From contig NZ_JACOGA010000002.1 in the NCBI RefSeq assembly GCF_014284175.1, forward strand, positions 345,454 to 409,453: a DNA stretch of 64,000 nt. Direction: 5' to 3'. This document shows, one piece after another, positions 37,245-48,248 of the stretch (within the stretch, counting starts at the first letter, position 1; every line of letters starts with the position of its first letter). The position numbers and the translations under genes are program-made. The DNA is from Affinundibacterium flavidum. GTDB lineage: Bacteria; Pseudomonadota; Gammaproteobacteria; Burkholderiales; Burkholderiaceae_D. The notes beneath the pieces were generated by a model. That model did not search any database, was not told the origin of the DNA, and saw only the letters and a program-made list of their open reading frames with translations.

Positions 37245-38588
37245 TTATGTTTGAGTTTTAAAACGCAATTCAGCACTACGTGCATGCGCTGGCAAACCTT
37301 CGCCATACGCAAGTTCCGCTGCGATCTTGCCTAATGTCTGCGCGCCTTGTTCACTGACTTGTATCATCGATGAACGCTTTTGAAAATCATACACACCCAA
37401 AGGTGAGGAAAAACGTGCAGTACGTGAAGTCGGCAATACGTGATTTGGTCCTGCGCAATAATCACCTAAAGATTCAGAAGAAAAACGCCCGAGAAACATC
37501 GCACCCGCGTGACGGATTTGATCCGCCCACTGCTGAGGATTTTCTGCAGAAATTTCTAAATGTTCTGCCGCAATATCATTCGCAATATCACAGGCTTCTT
37601 GCATATCACGCACCTTGATCAAGGCACCGCGATCTTTGAGTGAGGTACGAATAATTTCCGCCCGTGGCATCGTTGTAATCAGCTTATCGATGCTTGCGTG
37701 GACGGCATCGATGTAGGCTGCATCAGGACACAATAATATCGACTGTGCGAGTTCATCATGTTCGGCTTGCGAAAACAAATCCATCGCAACCCAATCAGGG
37801 TCTGTCGTGCCGTCACATAAGACTAAAATTTCGGATGGGCCGGCGATCATATCGATACCAACAGTGCCGAACACCCGGCGCTTGGCATTGGCAACATAAG
37901 CGTTGCCAGGGCCAACAATTTTATCGACTTGTGGAATGTAGTCAGTGCCGTAAGCCAAAGCTGCAACGGCTTGCGCTCCGCCGATAGTAAATACGCGATC
38001 AACACCAGCGATGGCGGCAGCGGCTAAGACTAAGGGATTACGCACACCATCTGGCGTCGGTACTACCATAATGATTTCACGCACGCCAGCGACTTTAGCG
38101 GGAATCGCATTCATCAATACGGAAGAAGGATAAGCGGCCTTACCGCCCGGCACATAAATACCAACGCGATCTAAAGGCGTGACTTTTTGTCCAAGTACAG
38201 TTCCATCCGCTTCGGTATAAGAAAAACCAGTAGAACCGCATTCACGCTTTTGTACTTCGTGGTACGCACGCACACGTTGTGCCGCAGCTTCTAAAGCGCT
38301 GCGACGTTCACTAGAAATACTAGCGAGCGCGGCATGTAAATCGGCTTGTGGAATTTCCAGCGCTTGCATAGCGCTGACGGACGCTAAGCGATCAAAGCGC
38401 TGCGTGTATTCCAGCACCGCCGCATCACCACGCGTTTTCACCGCCTGCAAAATTTGTACAACACTTTGATCAATCGCCGCGTCTTCACTCGCTTCAAACG
38501 CTAACAATTGGCGTAAGGTTTGTGCGAACCCTGCTTGCGTAGAATCTAAACGGGTCAGTGCCGTAGCGAACGACATGGTGGAAGCCAT
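37245..38588 (-). CDS. hisD: histidinol dehydrogenase
   Basis: A 447-residue zinc enzyme that performs the last two oxidations of histidine synthesis. Conserved blocks are [48 protein letters not shown] and the metal/catalytic QAEHDELAQ and AEHLEI. Its ATG overlaps the hisG stop by one base. Confidence 0.98.
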   Translation of the reverse strand: MASTMSFATALTRLDSTQAGFAQTLRQLLAFEASEDAAIDQSVVQILQAVKTRGDAAVLEYTQRFDRLASVSAMQALEIPQADLHAALASISSERRSALEAAAQRVRAYHEVQKRECGSTGFSYTEADGTVLGQKVTPLDRVGIYVPGGKAAYPSSVLMNAIPAKVAGVREIIMVVPTPDGVRNPLVLAAAAIAGVDRVFTIGGAQAVAALAYGTDYIPQVDKIVGPGNAYVANAKRRVFGTVGIDMIAGPSEILVLCDGTTDPDWVAMDLFSQAEHDELAQSILLCPDAAYIDAVHASIDKLITTMPRAEIIRTSLKDRGALIKVRDMQEACDIANDIAAEHLEISAENPQQWADQIRHAGAMFLGRFSSESLGDYCAGPNHVLPTSRTARFSSPLGVYDFQKRSSMIQVSEQGAQTLGKIAAELAYGEGLPAHARSAELRFKTQT

Positions 38589-39241
38589 TACTTGCCCTCC
38601 GACGCACGTTCAAATGCTTGGAGGATAGGTTGCAAACGTTCACGTTTGAGTTTTAAGGCCGCTTGATTCACTACCAGGCGTGAAGAAATTTCCATAATTT
38701 CTTCTACCTCGACCAAATGATTGGCGCGCAAAGTATTGCCAGTGCTGACCAGATCAACGATCACATCTGACAAGCCAACCAAGGGAGCTAATTCCATAGA
38801 ACCGTACAGTTTAATCAAATCGATATGTACGCCTTTACTGGCGAAGTGCTGACGTGCTGTTTCTGTGTATTTAGTCGCTACCCGCAAACGTGCGCCCTGA
38901 CGCACTGCAGTTGCATAATCAAATCCAACCGACACCGCTACCGACATACGGCATTTTGCGATACCCAAATCGATAGGTTGATACAAACCTGCGCCGCCAT
39001 GTTCAAACAGCACATCTTTACCCGCTACGCCAAAATCCGCGGCGCCATATTGCACATAGGTTGGCACGTCAGAAGCGCGCACAATGATCACGCGCACATC
39101 AGGATCATTTGTCGCCAAAATCAACTTACGTGATTTTTCAGGATCTTCCGTGACGTGAATACCGGCCGCTTCCAACAGCGGTAAGGTTTCTTCAAAAATG
39201 CGTCCTTTGGACAAAGCCAAAGTCAGTTGCTGAGAACTCAT
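38588..39241 (-). CDS. hisG: ATP phosphoribosyltransferase, short form
   Basis: A 217-residue short-form HisG ([34 protein letters not shown]). The short form lacks the regulatory C-terminal domain and needs HisZ for activity; no hisZ is in the window. It makes PR-ATP, the first step and the point of feedback control. Confidence 0.97.
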   Translation of the reverse strand: MSSQQLTLALSKGRIFEETLPLLEAAGIHVTEDPEKSRKLILATNDPDVRVIIVRASDVPTYVQYGAADFGVAGKDVLFEHGGAGLYQPIDLGIAKCRMSVAVSVGFDYATAVRQGARLRVATKYTETARQHFASKGVHIDLIKLYGSMELAPLVGLSDVIVDLVSTGNTLRANHLVEVEEIMEISSRLVVNQAALKLKRERLQPILQAFERASEGK

Positions 39242-39271
39242 ATCGATTTACTTTTCTATTTAGCTTGCTCC

Positions 39272-39394
39272 AAGAAACCTCTAAAAATTCAATTATAGGG
39301 ATGCAGTGCTAGACGCTTCCCGCAACAATACTCCGGTATTGTGAGGACAAGCAACGACGCAATGCGCCCTAGAATTGAATTTGTAGCGGTTTCT
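39272..39394. repeat. 123-bp imperfect palindrome between murA and hisG
   Basis: The left arm (AAGAAACCTCTA, AAATTCAATT, TAGGG) pairs with the right arm (CCCTAGAATTGAATTT, TAGCGGTTTCTT). The core reads GCTAGACGCTTCCCGCAACA ... GCAACGACGC and resembles the core at 33484-33578. The right arm touches the murA stop. In RNA it would be a very long hairpin between murA and hisG. Confidence 0.8.
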
Positions 39395-40881
<1,487 letters not shown>

Positions 40882-40949
40882 GATAATTCTTTCTAAAATA
40901 TTTTCTAAATTAATTCTTAAGGATTGAATGCCACCTTTAGCGCTACAGG

Positions 40950-41702
40950 TCAGTGACGTAACTTATAACCTGTGCGCAGCATTTGCATTGCAACGGCAGT
41001 CAGTGCAAATAAGAAGATAGTAACAATCACCAAACTGCGCACAGGATCAACATCCGATTGTCCGGTGAATCCATAACGGAAACCATCGATCATATAGAAG
41101 AAGGGATTGAAATGCGAAATCGTTTGCCAGATTGGCGGCAGTGAATTAATCGAATAAAACACGCCTGACAAAAAGGTCGCGGGCACAATCACGAAATTTT
41201 GAAAGCCTGCGAGCTGATCAAACTTCTCTGCCCAGATACCAACGATCAAACCCATAGTGCCAAGTACAAAGGCGCTCATCAAAGCGAACAAGGCTATCCA
41301 CAAAGGCGCACTAAAACTCAAATGCGCAAACCAGGCCGTCACCACAAACACGCCTAAACCGACTGCTAAACCACGTACTACGGCCGCTAACACATAGGCA
41401 AAAAACATTTCCCAATGCGAGAGCGGTGGCAACATAATGAACACCAGATTGCCGGTAATTTTGGATTGAATCAAAGACGAAGAGGCATTCGCAAATGCGT
41501 TCTGCAAGACGCTCATCATCACCAGACCGGGAATCAAAAACGCCATGTAAGTGACGCCATGTACTTTGACATGACCTTCCAAAGCCTGACCAAAAATCAG
41601 CAGATACATCATCGCCGTCATGATAGGCGCGGTAATCGTCTGCGTCGCGACTTTCCAGAAGCGTAAAACCTCTTTATACAATAAGGTGCGAAAACCTATC
41701 AT
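40950..41702 (-). CDS. ABC-2 type transporter permease
   Basis: A 250-residue permease with six hydrophobic helices and the ABC-2 signature region (LSGVFYSINSLPPIWQTISHFNPFFYMIDGFRYG). It resembles E. coli YadH. It overlaps the ATPase gene by ATGA and so forms an exporter with it. The substrate is unknown; the position beside mla genes suggests an envelope component. Confidence 0.93.
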   Translation of the reverse strand: MIGFRTLLYKEVLRFWKVATQTITAPIMTAMMYLLIFGQALEGHVKVHGVTYMAFLIPGLVMMSVLQNAFANASSSLIQSKITGNLVFIMLPPLSHWEMFFAYVLAAVVRGLAVGLGVFVVTAWFAHLSFSAPLWIALFALMSAFVLGTMGLIVGIWAEKFDQLAGFQNFVIVPATFLSGVFYSINSLPPIWQTISHFNPFFYMIDGFRYGFTGQSDVDPVRSLVIVTIFLFALTAVAMQMLRTGYKLRH

Positions 41703-42640
41703 TGCGGATTTCCTCCACCCATAATTTGTAAGAACACATCTTCCAAATCGGCTTGTTGTAAGTGCAGGTCTTCAATCACACAACCCGCTTGACGTAAATT
41801 CGCCAGTATTGGCTCAACTTCAGCATAATTCGTAATCCGCAATGCAAAGCTATTCGCTTCAGCTTGTGTATCTGCGGGAATAATCAGATTATGCAATGAA
41901 GATGGTAAGGGGGCTGACAATGAGCTTTGCGCCAATTGCACTTTCATTTGTGAACCAGAAATACGTTTAATCAGGGCAGGCATGGTATCAAGTGCGACAA
42001 CTTTGCCTGCCTTTAACATTGCAACCCGATTACACAAGGCCTGTGCTTCTTCCAAATAATGCGTGGTTAAAACAATGGTATGTCCTTCACGATTTAGGCG
42101 TGCAATAAACTTCCAGAGAGTCTGACGTAATTCAACATCGACACCCGCCGTCGGCTCATCCAAAATGATGACTGGCGGTTTATGCACCAAGGCCTGTGCA
42201 ACTAAAACCCGGCGTTTCATACCACCCGACAAAGCGCGCATATTGGCGTCAGCTTTATTCGTCAGATCGAGATTTTCCATGATCTCGTCGATCCAGGCAT
42301 CATTATTCTTGATGCCAAAATAACCGGATTGCAAACGTAAAGTCTCGCGCACCGTAAAGAAAGGATCAAACACTAGTTCTTGTGGCACTACGCCCAGCTT
42401 GCTACGCGCAGCACGATAATCGCGCACTACATCATGGCTTTGCACTAAAACTTGTCCAGAGTCGGCACGATTTAAACCCGCAATAATTGAGATAAGCGTG
42501 GTCTTACCGGCACCATTCGGTCCAAGTAAGCCAAAAAACTCGCCCTCTTCAATGGAAAGCGATACACCACCTAAAGCCTGTAGCGGTTTGCCGGCAGACT
42601 GATAGGATTTCTGTACGTTACTAATTTGTATGGCGGCCAT
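41699..42640 (-). CDS. ABC transporter ATP-binding protein
   Basis: A 313-residue ATPase resembling YadG: Walker A GPNGAGKTT near 41-49, signature ALSGGMKRR near 140, Walker B VIILDEPTAG near 162 and H-loop LTTHYLEE. A C-terminal extension of about 80 residues is typical of drug/polysaccharide exporters. It partners with the permease immediately downstream. The 261-base gap upstream of it holds no gene and may carry its own promoter. Confidence 0.94.
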   Translation of the reverse strand: MAAIQISNVQKSYQSAGKPLQALGGVSLSIEEGEFFGLLGPNGAGKTTLISIIAGLNRADSGQVLVQSHDVVRDYRAARSKLGVVPQELVFDPFFTVRETLRLQSGYFGIKNNDAWIDEIMENLDLTNKADANMRALSGGMKRRVLVAQALVHKPPVIILDEPTAGVDVELRQTLWKFIARLNREGHTIVLTTHYLEEAQALCNRVAMLKAGKVVALDTMPALIKRISGSQMKVQLAQSSLSAPLPSSLHNLIIPADTQAEANSFALRITNYAEVEPILANLRQAGCVIEDLHLQQADLEDVFLQIMGGGNPQ

Positions 42641-42901
42641 GTGGCATTCGCGCTTATGCGCATTGATTGTGAACTAAGAATTTATTAAGACTAAATTCGT
42701 AAATGTAAATTCGTCAAAATAAATTCGTTAAAAATAATCTAGGCTTTTGTCTGATTTTTCGACGAACACGTAGGTCAAAAAAACAAAACAAGATCGCGGC
42801 AATTGCCGTGAAAACCTAGGATTATAGGGGATTTTGCCTGATTACGGGTTGCGCTTTATTGCGCCGCTTGTATAGACAAATTGATACAGATTCGCTGAGG
42901 A

Positions 42902-43186
42902 TCAATGTCGCTCAGGTGTGTTGGCGGGGATCAGATGAAAAAATTCTGTCAAACCGTAAAGAGAAATTAAGCTTAACAAGCTAGCAGGAACACCAATAAA
43001 CTGCACACGTCGATTAAGCGCCTGTGCCTGACGTTGCCAAGCCAGCATAACCGCCACTGCCGACGAATCAACCGTCTGCAGTGGTGACATATCAAACTGA
43101 TCCGTACCAGCATGAATGGCTTGCAGTCCCACCTCCGAAACGATTACGGCATTGTGCAAATTTAATTCTTGATCTGACAAGATCAT
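42902..43186 (-). CDS. mlaB: STAS-domain protein MlaB
   Basis: A 94-residue STAS protein (NAVIVSEVGLQAI; VDSSAVAVMLAWQRQAQALNRRVQFIGVP). MlaB binds the MlaF ATPase and stabilises the MlaFEDB complex. The family is divergent but the size, the DSSAV motif and the position after mlaC fit. Confidence 0.88.
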   Translation of the reverse strand: MILSDQELNLHNAVIVSEVGLQAIHAGTDQFDMSPLQTVDSSAVAVMLAWQRQAQALNRRVQFIGVPASLLSLISLYGLTEFFHLIPANTPERH

Positions 43187-43231
43187 GCTGGACTCCAGAT
43201 TAGCTAGGGCTTATTGAATGATATTGAACAA

Positions 43232-43858
43232 TTATTTCTTTGCAGAAGCAGATGCTAACTTCTTATTCTTTTCAACCAGTGTTTTAATTAAACCATCAAC
43301 ACCAGTCTTGCTGATTTCAGCCGCAAAGCTACCTTTGTAAGTTTCCACCAACCATGCACCAAGTACGTTGATGTCAAAAATCTTCCAACCAGCAGAAGTT
43401 TTCTCAAGGCGGTAGCTTAATTGCAAAGGCTCACCACGGGTTTGAATTACCAAACTTTTCACTTCGACTTCTGTATCATCAGCTGCGCCACGGAAAGGCT
43501 TAAATTCTACGCGCTGATCACGAATCTGCGTGATCGCACCTGAATAGGTATGGATCAACAAAGTACGAAATTCTGTGATCAATTGCTTCTGCTGCTCTGG
43601 AGTCGCTGTACGCCAGCTTTTGCTCACCGCCAACGAAGTCATACGCTCAAAGTTGATGTAGGGCAGGACTTTGTTTTCCACCAAATCATTGATACGTTGA
43701 CGATTACCAGCTTGAATATCTTTATCGTTTTTTGCCGCATCGATGATTTCTGTGCTCAGACGCTTAACCAAAACATCCGGTGCTTCTTGTGTTTGTGCGC
43801 CAGCCAACAAGCTAAAACCTAAACACAAACTAACCAAAATTTGACCAATTTTTTTCAT
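43232..43858 (-). CDS. mlaC: phospholipid-binding periplasmic protein MlaC
   Basis: A 208-residue exported protein. The signal peptide is MKKIGQILVSLCLGFSLLAGAQ. The Tol-Tol-like MlaC fold follows (YINFERMTSLAVSKSWRTATPEQQKQLITEFRTLLIHTYSGAI). It shuttles phospholipids between the outer-membrane MlaA and the inner-membrane MlaFEDB complex. Confidence 0.95.
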   Translation of the reverse strand: MKKIGQILVSLCLGFSLLAGAQTQEAPDVLVKRLSTEIIDAAKNDKDIQAGNRQRINDLVENKVLPYINFERMTSLAVSKSWRTATPEQQKQLITEFRTLLIHTYSGAITQIRDQRVEFKPFRGAADDTEVEVKSLVIQTRGEPLQLSYRLEKTSAGWKIFDINVLGAWLVETYKGSFAAEISKTGVDGLIKTLVEKNKKLASASAKK

Positions 43859-44076
43859 AATTTTCTCTCTCTTGTATCTCTCATTTGTGACGCTTTATGC
43901 CTACTTGGAAATAAATATTTCTAATGAGCCGTTAACTATAGTTGAAAACTAATTTTAGCAACAAATCAATACATCATATTTCTACGTTAACCTTGCCACA
44001 CACCATTTGGTTGACCCAACGCAAAATTCAATAGCTCACTCTAGGTCAATAACAAACATTAACAATCCATTTCAAA

Positions 44077-44865
44077 CTATTCCTGCTCTTCTTTCTTACC
44101 CGCACTAATCTGACTTTCACGTCGCTGCAAATAAGCTCCACGGATGAACACGTATTTATCCAACGCGGCCTCCTCGATCAAATTTGCCGCATCCAGAGCT
44201 GACGCACGCTTATCAATCACCTTCAATACCGTTGTAGAATTTTTCACCGCCACAGATCCTTGTGAATACAATAAATCCCCCTTGAAATCGACCGGCGTCG
44301 CAATCGTGTCTCGTAAGGTAGACGCCCCAAGTATCGGCAACACAACATAAGGCCCTGCGGGTACTCCCCACACGCCTAAAGTCTGTCCAAAGTCAGCTCG
44401 ATGCTTGGGCATGCCGCCAGCGCTTGCAACATCAATTAAACCACCCAAACCCATCGTCGTATTGATGCCAAAGCGCAAAATATCATTCACACCATCACCA
44501 AAGTTTCCTTGCAATACATTATTCACTGCGGTCCAGGCATCGCCAATATTACTGAAAAAATTACTGACACCGGTTTGCACAAAACTAGGAGTCACAGCCT
44601 GATACGCCTGTGCCGTAGGCTTCAACACTGAGGCATCCAAGGTTTCATTAAAGCTAAACATGGAACGATTAAAACCCTCTAAAGGATCGTCAGGATTATT
44701 ACCTATGCCTGTGGTTTCGCTGACTTTTTCCAAAGTGGCCAAGGCCTTGGTTTTGACTTTGGTGACCGTTGAACAAGCAGTCATACTCATGCCCAGCGCG
44801 CACAAAATCAAGAGGCGCAGCCCTAGCGTTCTCCATGCCATGATGTTAAATAAGCGCGTACTCAT
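44077..44865 (-). CDS. mlaA: outer-membrane lipoprotein MlaA (VacJ)
   Basis: A 262-residue lipoprotein. The signal ends in lipobox MTAC, then DPLEGFNRSMFSFNETLDASVLKPTAQAYQAVTP and GVPAGPYVVLPILGASTLRD, the MlaA family signature. It removes misplaced phospholipids from the outer leaflet. It overlaps mlaD by ATGA, so it is embedded in the mla operon, unlike E. coli where it is separate. Confidence 0.96.
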   Translation of the reverse strand: MSTRLFNIMAWRTLGLRLLILCALGMSMTACSTVTKVKTKALATLEKVSETTGIGNNPDDPLEGFNRSMFSFNETLDASVLKPTAQAYQAVTPSFVQTGVSNFFSNIGDAWTAVNNVLQGNFGDGVNDILRFGINTTMGLGGLIDVASAGGMPKHRADFGQTLGVWGVPAGPYVVLPILGASTLRDTIATPVDFKGDLLYSQGSVAVKNSTTVLKVIDKRASALDAANLIEEAALDKYVFIRGAYLQRRESQISAGKKEEQE

Positions 44866-45335
44866 TTTTTCTCTTCCTTACCATCAGCCGCTTTACTAAA
44901 CAGAAATTGGCTGATCAAATTTTCTAATACGACGGCAGATTGCGTCATCGTGATCTTGTCGCCCGCGGCTAAGTTTTTCACGTCACCACCAGCTTCTAGG
45001 CCAATGTATTGTTCACCCAACAAACCTGCTGTCAAAATTTTGGCAGAACTATCCTTAGGGAAGCTATAACGCTTTTCCAATTTCAACACGACTGTTGCCT
45101 GAAAACTCTTGTCATCAAATTGAATAGCACTGACACGACCAACCACCACACCCGCGCTCTTCACCGCCGCGTTCGGCTTGAGGCCACCGATATTGTCAAA
45201 CTTAGTCGTCACGTCATAGGTCTGCTCAAACGATAAGCTACTCATATTGCCTGCCTTCAAGGCCAGAAACAATAAAGAAACCGCCCCTAGCAAGACGAAC
45301 ACGCCAACCCAAAAGTCGATAGATTTTTTTTGCAT
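44862..45335 (-). CDS. mlaD: MCE-domain protein MlaD
   Basis: A 157-residue protein with one N-terminal membrane helix (FWVGVFVLLGAVSLLFLALKAG) and a single MCE domain (YDVTTKFDNIGGLKPNAAVKSAGVVVGRVSAIQF; LLGEQYIGLEAGG). It forms a hexameric ring on MlaE. Confidence 0.96.
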   Translation of the reverse strand: MQKKSIDFWVGVFVLLGAVSLLFLALKAGNMSSLSFEQTYDVTTKFDNIGGLKPNAAVKSAGVVVGRVSAIQFDDKSFQATVVLKLEKRYSFPKDSSAKILTAGLLGEQYIGLEAGGDVKNLAAGDKITMTQSAVVLENLISQFLFSKAADGKEEKK

Positions 45336-45411
45336 AGTTTTACCTCTTACTGAAATCCGCCTGAGTCATTGAACACAGACGCGATTGTAAAAATTCGAAT
45401 TGAATAAAGTC

Positions 45412-46191
45412 TTATTGGAACATCCAGGCGGTTAACAAGAAGTCCAGCCATAAAACCAATAAAGATGAAATAACGACCGTACGCGTGGTAGCGCGTGCTA
45501 CGCCTTCGGGTGTTGGCGTTGCTTCATAGCCTTGATATAAGGCGACAAATGTCACAGCAAAACCAAACACAACACTCTTGATCACGCCGTTACCGAGATC
45601 TTTCCAGATATCGACCCCTGCCTGCATTTGCGACCAGAATGAACCACTATCAACACCAATCAAAGACACGCCAACCAAATAGCCACCGATGATGCCCATG
45701 GCATTAAAAATCAAAGTCAAAATAGGCAAGGCGATCACACCAGCAATAAATCGTGGTGCCACCACACGTTGCAATGGATTGACCGCCATCATTTCCATGG
45801 CTGCCAATTGCTCTCCTGCTTTCATCAAACCAATCTCCGCAGTCAGCGAAGTGCCTGCACGACCAGCAAATAATAGAGCTGTCACCACAGGGCCAAGTTC
45901 ACGCACCAAGGACAAGGCAACCAATAATCCTAAGGCCTCTTCCGAACCATAACGGTTCAGTGTGTAATAGCCTTGATAACCTAAAACAAAACCAACAAAC
46001 AAACCAGAAATCGCGATAATCACCAACGAATAATTGCCGATGAAATGCACTTGATCAGCAATCAATTGTGGCCGTCGCCACAAGCTAGGCGAGTTGATAA
46101 CGATACTGACAAAACTACGGCTGGCATGTCCAAGATCTTGTATGGTTTCGCGCGTGAATTGTCCTAGTCGACTGATTAAATTCACGATCAT
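45412..46191 (-). CDS. mlaE: MlaE permease of the phospholipid ABC transporter
   Basis: A 259-residue permease with five or six helices and the MlaE signature (LVRELGPVVTALLFAGRAGTSLTAEIGLMKAGEQLAAMEMMAVNP). Its ATG overlaps the mlaF stop by four bases. Confidence 0.97.
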   Translation of the reverse strand: MIVNLISRLGQFTRETIQDLGHASRSFVSIVINSPSLWRRPQLIADQVHFIGNYSLVIIAISGLFVGFVLGYQGYYTLNRYGSEEALGLLVALSLVRELGPVVTALLFAGRAGTSLTAEIGLMKAGEQLAAMEMMAVNPLQRVVAPRFIAGVIALPILTLIFNAMGIIGGYLVGVSLIGVDSGSFWSQMQAGVDIWKDLGNGVIKSVVFGFAVTFVALYQGYEATPTPEGVARATTRTVVISSLLVLWLDFLLTAWMFQ

Positions 46192-47003
46192 GCTCGTTCT
46201 CCAGCCGCAGGCTTTAGACCAATTTCTTCCGCCATGGTTTTACCCGGATAGTGGAAAGGCACAGGACCATCACTCTCGGCATGCACGAACTGTTTTACGT
46301 AAGGATCGGTCGATTCCATCATCTCCTTCGGCGTCCCTTGCGCAACGATTTTTCCTTGCGACAGGAAATAAACATAATCCGCAATAATGAAAGTTTCATG
46401 CACATCGTGCGAGACGAGAATACTAGTAGAACCGAGAGCGTTATTTAAGTTGCGAATCAAGGTCGCCGTCACACCCATGGAGATAGGATCCAAGCCAGCA
46501 AATGGTTCGTCATACATAATGAGTTGCGGATCAAGGGCAACCGTGCGTGCGAGGGCAACCCGACGTGCCATGCCGCCAGAAATTTCAGATGGTTTCAATT
46601 GAGCTGCATTGCGCAAACCGACGGCATTGAGCTTCATCATCACCAAATCTTGCACCATCGCTTCTGGCAATTTAGCATGTTCACGCAATGGAAAAGCCAC
46701 ATTATCAAACACGCTCAAATCGGTAAATAAAGCACCGTGTTGAAATAGCATGCCCATCTTGCGACGTAAGGCATACAGACCGGGAGTTTTTAAATGATGA
46801 ACGATTTGACCATTAACCGAGACATGGCCTTGCTGCGGAGCGATTTGTCCACCGATCAAACGCAGGATAGTGGTCTTACCCGAACCGGAACCGCCCATCA
46901 CGGCAATCACTTTACCGCGTGGAAAATCCATGTTCAAACCGGACAAAATATTCCGGTTGCCATAGCCAAACTGCAAATCACGAATTTCAACTAGATTGGG
47001 CAC
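46188..47003 (-). CDS. mlaF: MlaF ATPase of the phospholipid ABC transporter
   Basis: A 271-residue ATPase. Walker A is MGGSGSGKTT near 36-45, the signature EISGGMARRVALAR near 140-153, Walker B LIMYDEPFAGLDP near 160. The start appears to be GTG at 47003 with no strong ribosome site. First gene of the mlaFEDA group; with MlaE, MlaD and MlaB it forms the inner-membrane transporter. Confidence 0.96.
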   Translation of the reverse strand: MPNLVEIRDLQFGYGNRNILSGLNMDFPRGKVIAVMGGSGSGKTTILRLIGGQIAPQQGHVSVNGQIVHHLKTPGLYALRRKMGMLFQHGALFTDLSVFDNVAFPLREHAKLPEAMVQDLVMMKLNAVGLRNAAQLKPSEISGGMARRVALARTVALDPQLIMYDEPFAGLDPISMGVTATLIRNLNNALGSTSILVSHDVHETFIIADYVYFLSQGKIVAQGTPKEMMESTDPYVKQFVHAESDGPVPFHYPGKTMAEEIGLKPAAGERA

Positions 47004-47478
47004 GACGATTGATTTCTATAATAAAGGCAAGATTGTAAACCAGATCGAGAATTCGAGTTGTTTCACAATGCTATGAAAAATGTAACGAAATAATAAACGC
47101 TCGACTTATTTAGCATAAGCAACATTAAATTTCGCAAAAATAAAAATTACGGACTTAAATTCTGCAACATTGCACAATTTCATGACAAATAAATGAACGC
47201 AGAGTCATCTATTTTCATTCTCAATCAATTATTACTCAATTTATGATCAATATTTCTAGCAATGAATACAGTATTTAATTCATCTTCAGCAGCATAAGAC
47301 CGCAAAGTTTGAGCGAAGTTTTAAGCAAAACCGGAATTATTTTTTTCCGACCAAATAGCGATTCCAATGGTATTGCCAGGCAATACCATATTTGCAAATT
47401 CAATATCAGTGAGCATAGCGAACTGGGTTTAGACCGCGCTTATTTACTCTTAAGGCCGTATTTATTCACTCAGACTAG
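47004..47478. other. AT-rich intergenic region upstream of mla, with a 23-bp palindrome
   Basis: A 475-base gene-free stretch. It must hold the mla promoter (minus strand), but no match is strong enough to place. The perfect 23-bp palindrome at 47367-47389 is its main structure. No coding frame with plausible composition was found. Confidence 0.5.
47367..47389. promoter_or_regulatory. 23-bp perfect palindrome, operator candidate
   Basis: ATGGTATTGCC, one central A, then GGCAATACCAT: eleven paired positions on each side without mismatch. Its size is right for a dimeric repressor such as a TetR- or GntR-type protein. It lies about 360 bases upstream of mlaF and about 90 bases left of the 344-bp element. 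No regulator gene is next to it. Confidence 0.5.
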
Positions 47479-47822
47479 GGTCTGTTGACATATATTTTAG
47501 GCAAGCGAATGCGCGCAAATGGGCACAGGGCTAGGCTATCGCTTTGGGAAAGATCCCTTACAAGGGATCTTCGTTGCGTCAGCGTGCAGCATGCTGCACG
47601 AAACCCTGACTACACCGCAAGCTGCGCGGTAGTGCGAGCACTATAAGCAGATTGCAACAACGCCATGTGCCCATTTGAGCCATTCCCGGAGGGTTTCACT
47701 CAAAACGCACGATGAACAGCGTTGCATCTCTTGCTGGGGCGGCCAGCCGCAGCGGCGAGATGCGCCTTGTCATCCTGCGTTTTGAGTGAAACGCTTGACT
47801 AAAATATATGTCAACAGACCCT
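47479..47822. mobile_element. 344-bp MITE-like element with 24-bp perfect terminal inverted repeats
   Basis: The ends start AGGGTCTGTTGACATATATT and are perfectly inverted over 24 bp (47479-47502 and 47799-47822). The inside is a chain of hairpins: AGATCCCTT/AAGGGATCT (47551-47570), the 18-bp palindrome around GCATGC at 47583-47600, and a long stem with 17-bp perfect arms (47693-47709 and 47776-47792). No coding frame of note and no clean target-site duplication was seen. It is non-autonomous; the parent transposase is unknown. Its right end supplies the stop codon of the HhH gene. Confidence 0.85.
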
Positions 47823-48110
47823 TGCTTGACTCAGAATTTTTTTGCGCTCTTCGGTGAAGTCCCACCAAACTCTTGGCGGCTCACCCGCCATAAATCGCGT
47901 GATGGCGATAAATACATCAATCACACAGGGATCGTGCCTTTGCTGTGTGATTACACAGAGCTCCTGATACATCTGAAAAGGATCGCGGCCGATTAATTGC
48001 TGCGGGTAAGTGATACCTAATAAAACCAAATCGGCTGCGCTAGCTTTACCGATGTTAGGCAAGTCTGTCAATTGACGGACATTTTCTCTGATAACTTTAT
48101 TAGGATTCAT
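47811..48110 (-). CDS. helix-hairpin-helix protein, Cdd1-like, 3' end altered by element
   Basis: A 99-residue protein of the Cdd1/'pathogenicity locus' type: VRQLTDLPNIGKASAADLVLLGI is a helix-hairpin-helix, followed by the characteristic DPFQMYQELCVITQQRHDPCVIDVFIAITRFMAGEPPRVWWDFTEERK. The family is small and of unknown function, probably nucleic-acid binding. The last three residues (RVC) and the TGA stop lie inside the terminal repeat of the 344-bp element, so the native C-terminus was changed by insertion. It follows rtcR on the same strand. Confidence 0.82.
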   Translation of the reverse strand: MNPNKVIRENVRQLTDLPNIGKASAADLVLLGITYPQQLIGRDPFQMYQELCVITQQRHDPCVIDVFIAITRFMAGEPPRVWWDFTEERKKILSQARVC

Positions 48111-48248
48111 AGAGAGACTAAAAGCACTTCCATTAATGTATGTTTCTTAACTCATTCGCTTAACACGCGCATCACTACATCTCAGCTTACTTAAACTAAA
48201 CACACCCAGACATTAAAACATAGAAATTAAGTGAGTTAAATCCGCGGC

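Noticed and set aside
47460..47840. Target-site duplication of the 344-bp element (ACTCAGA on both sides)
   Set aside because: The two ACTCAGA copies do not abut the ends symmetrically (2 versus 6 bases away), so it is not convincing.
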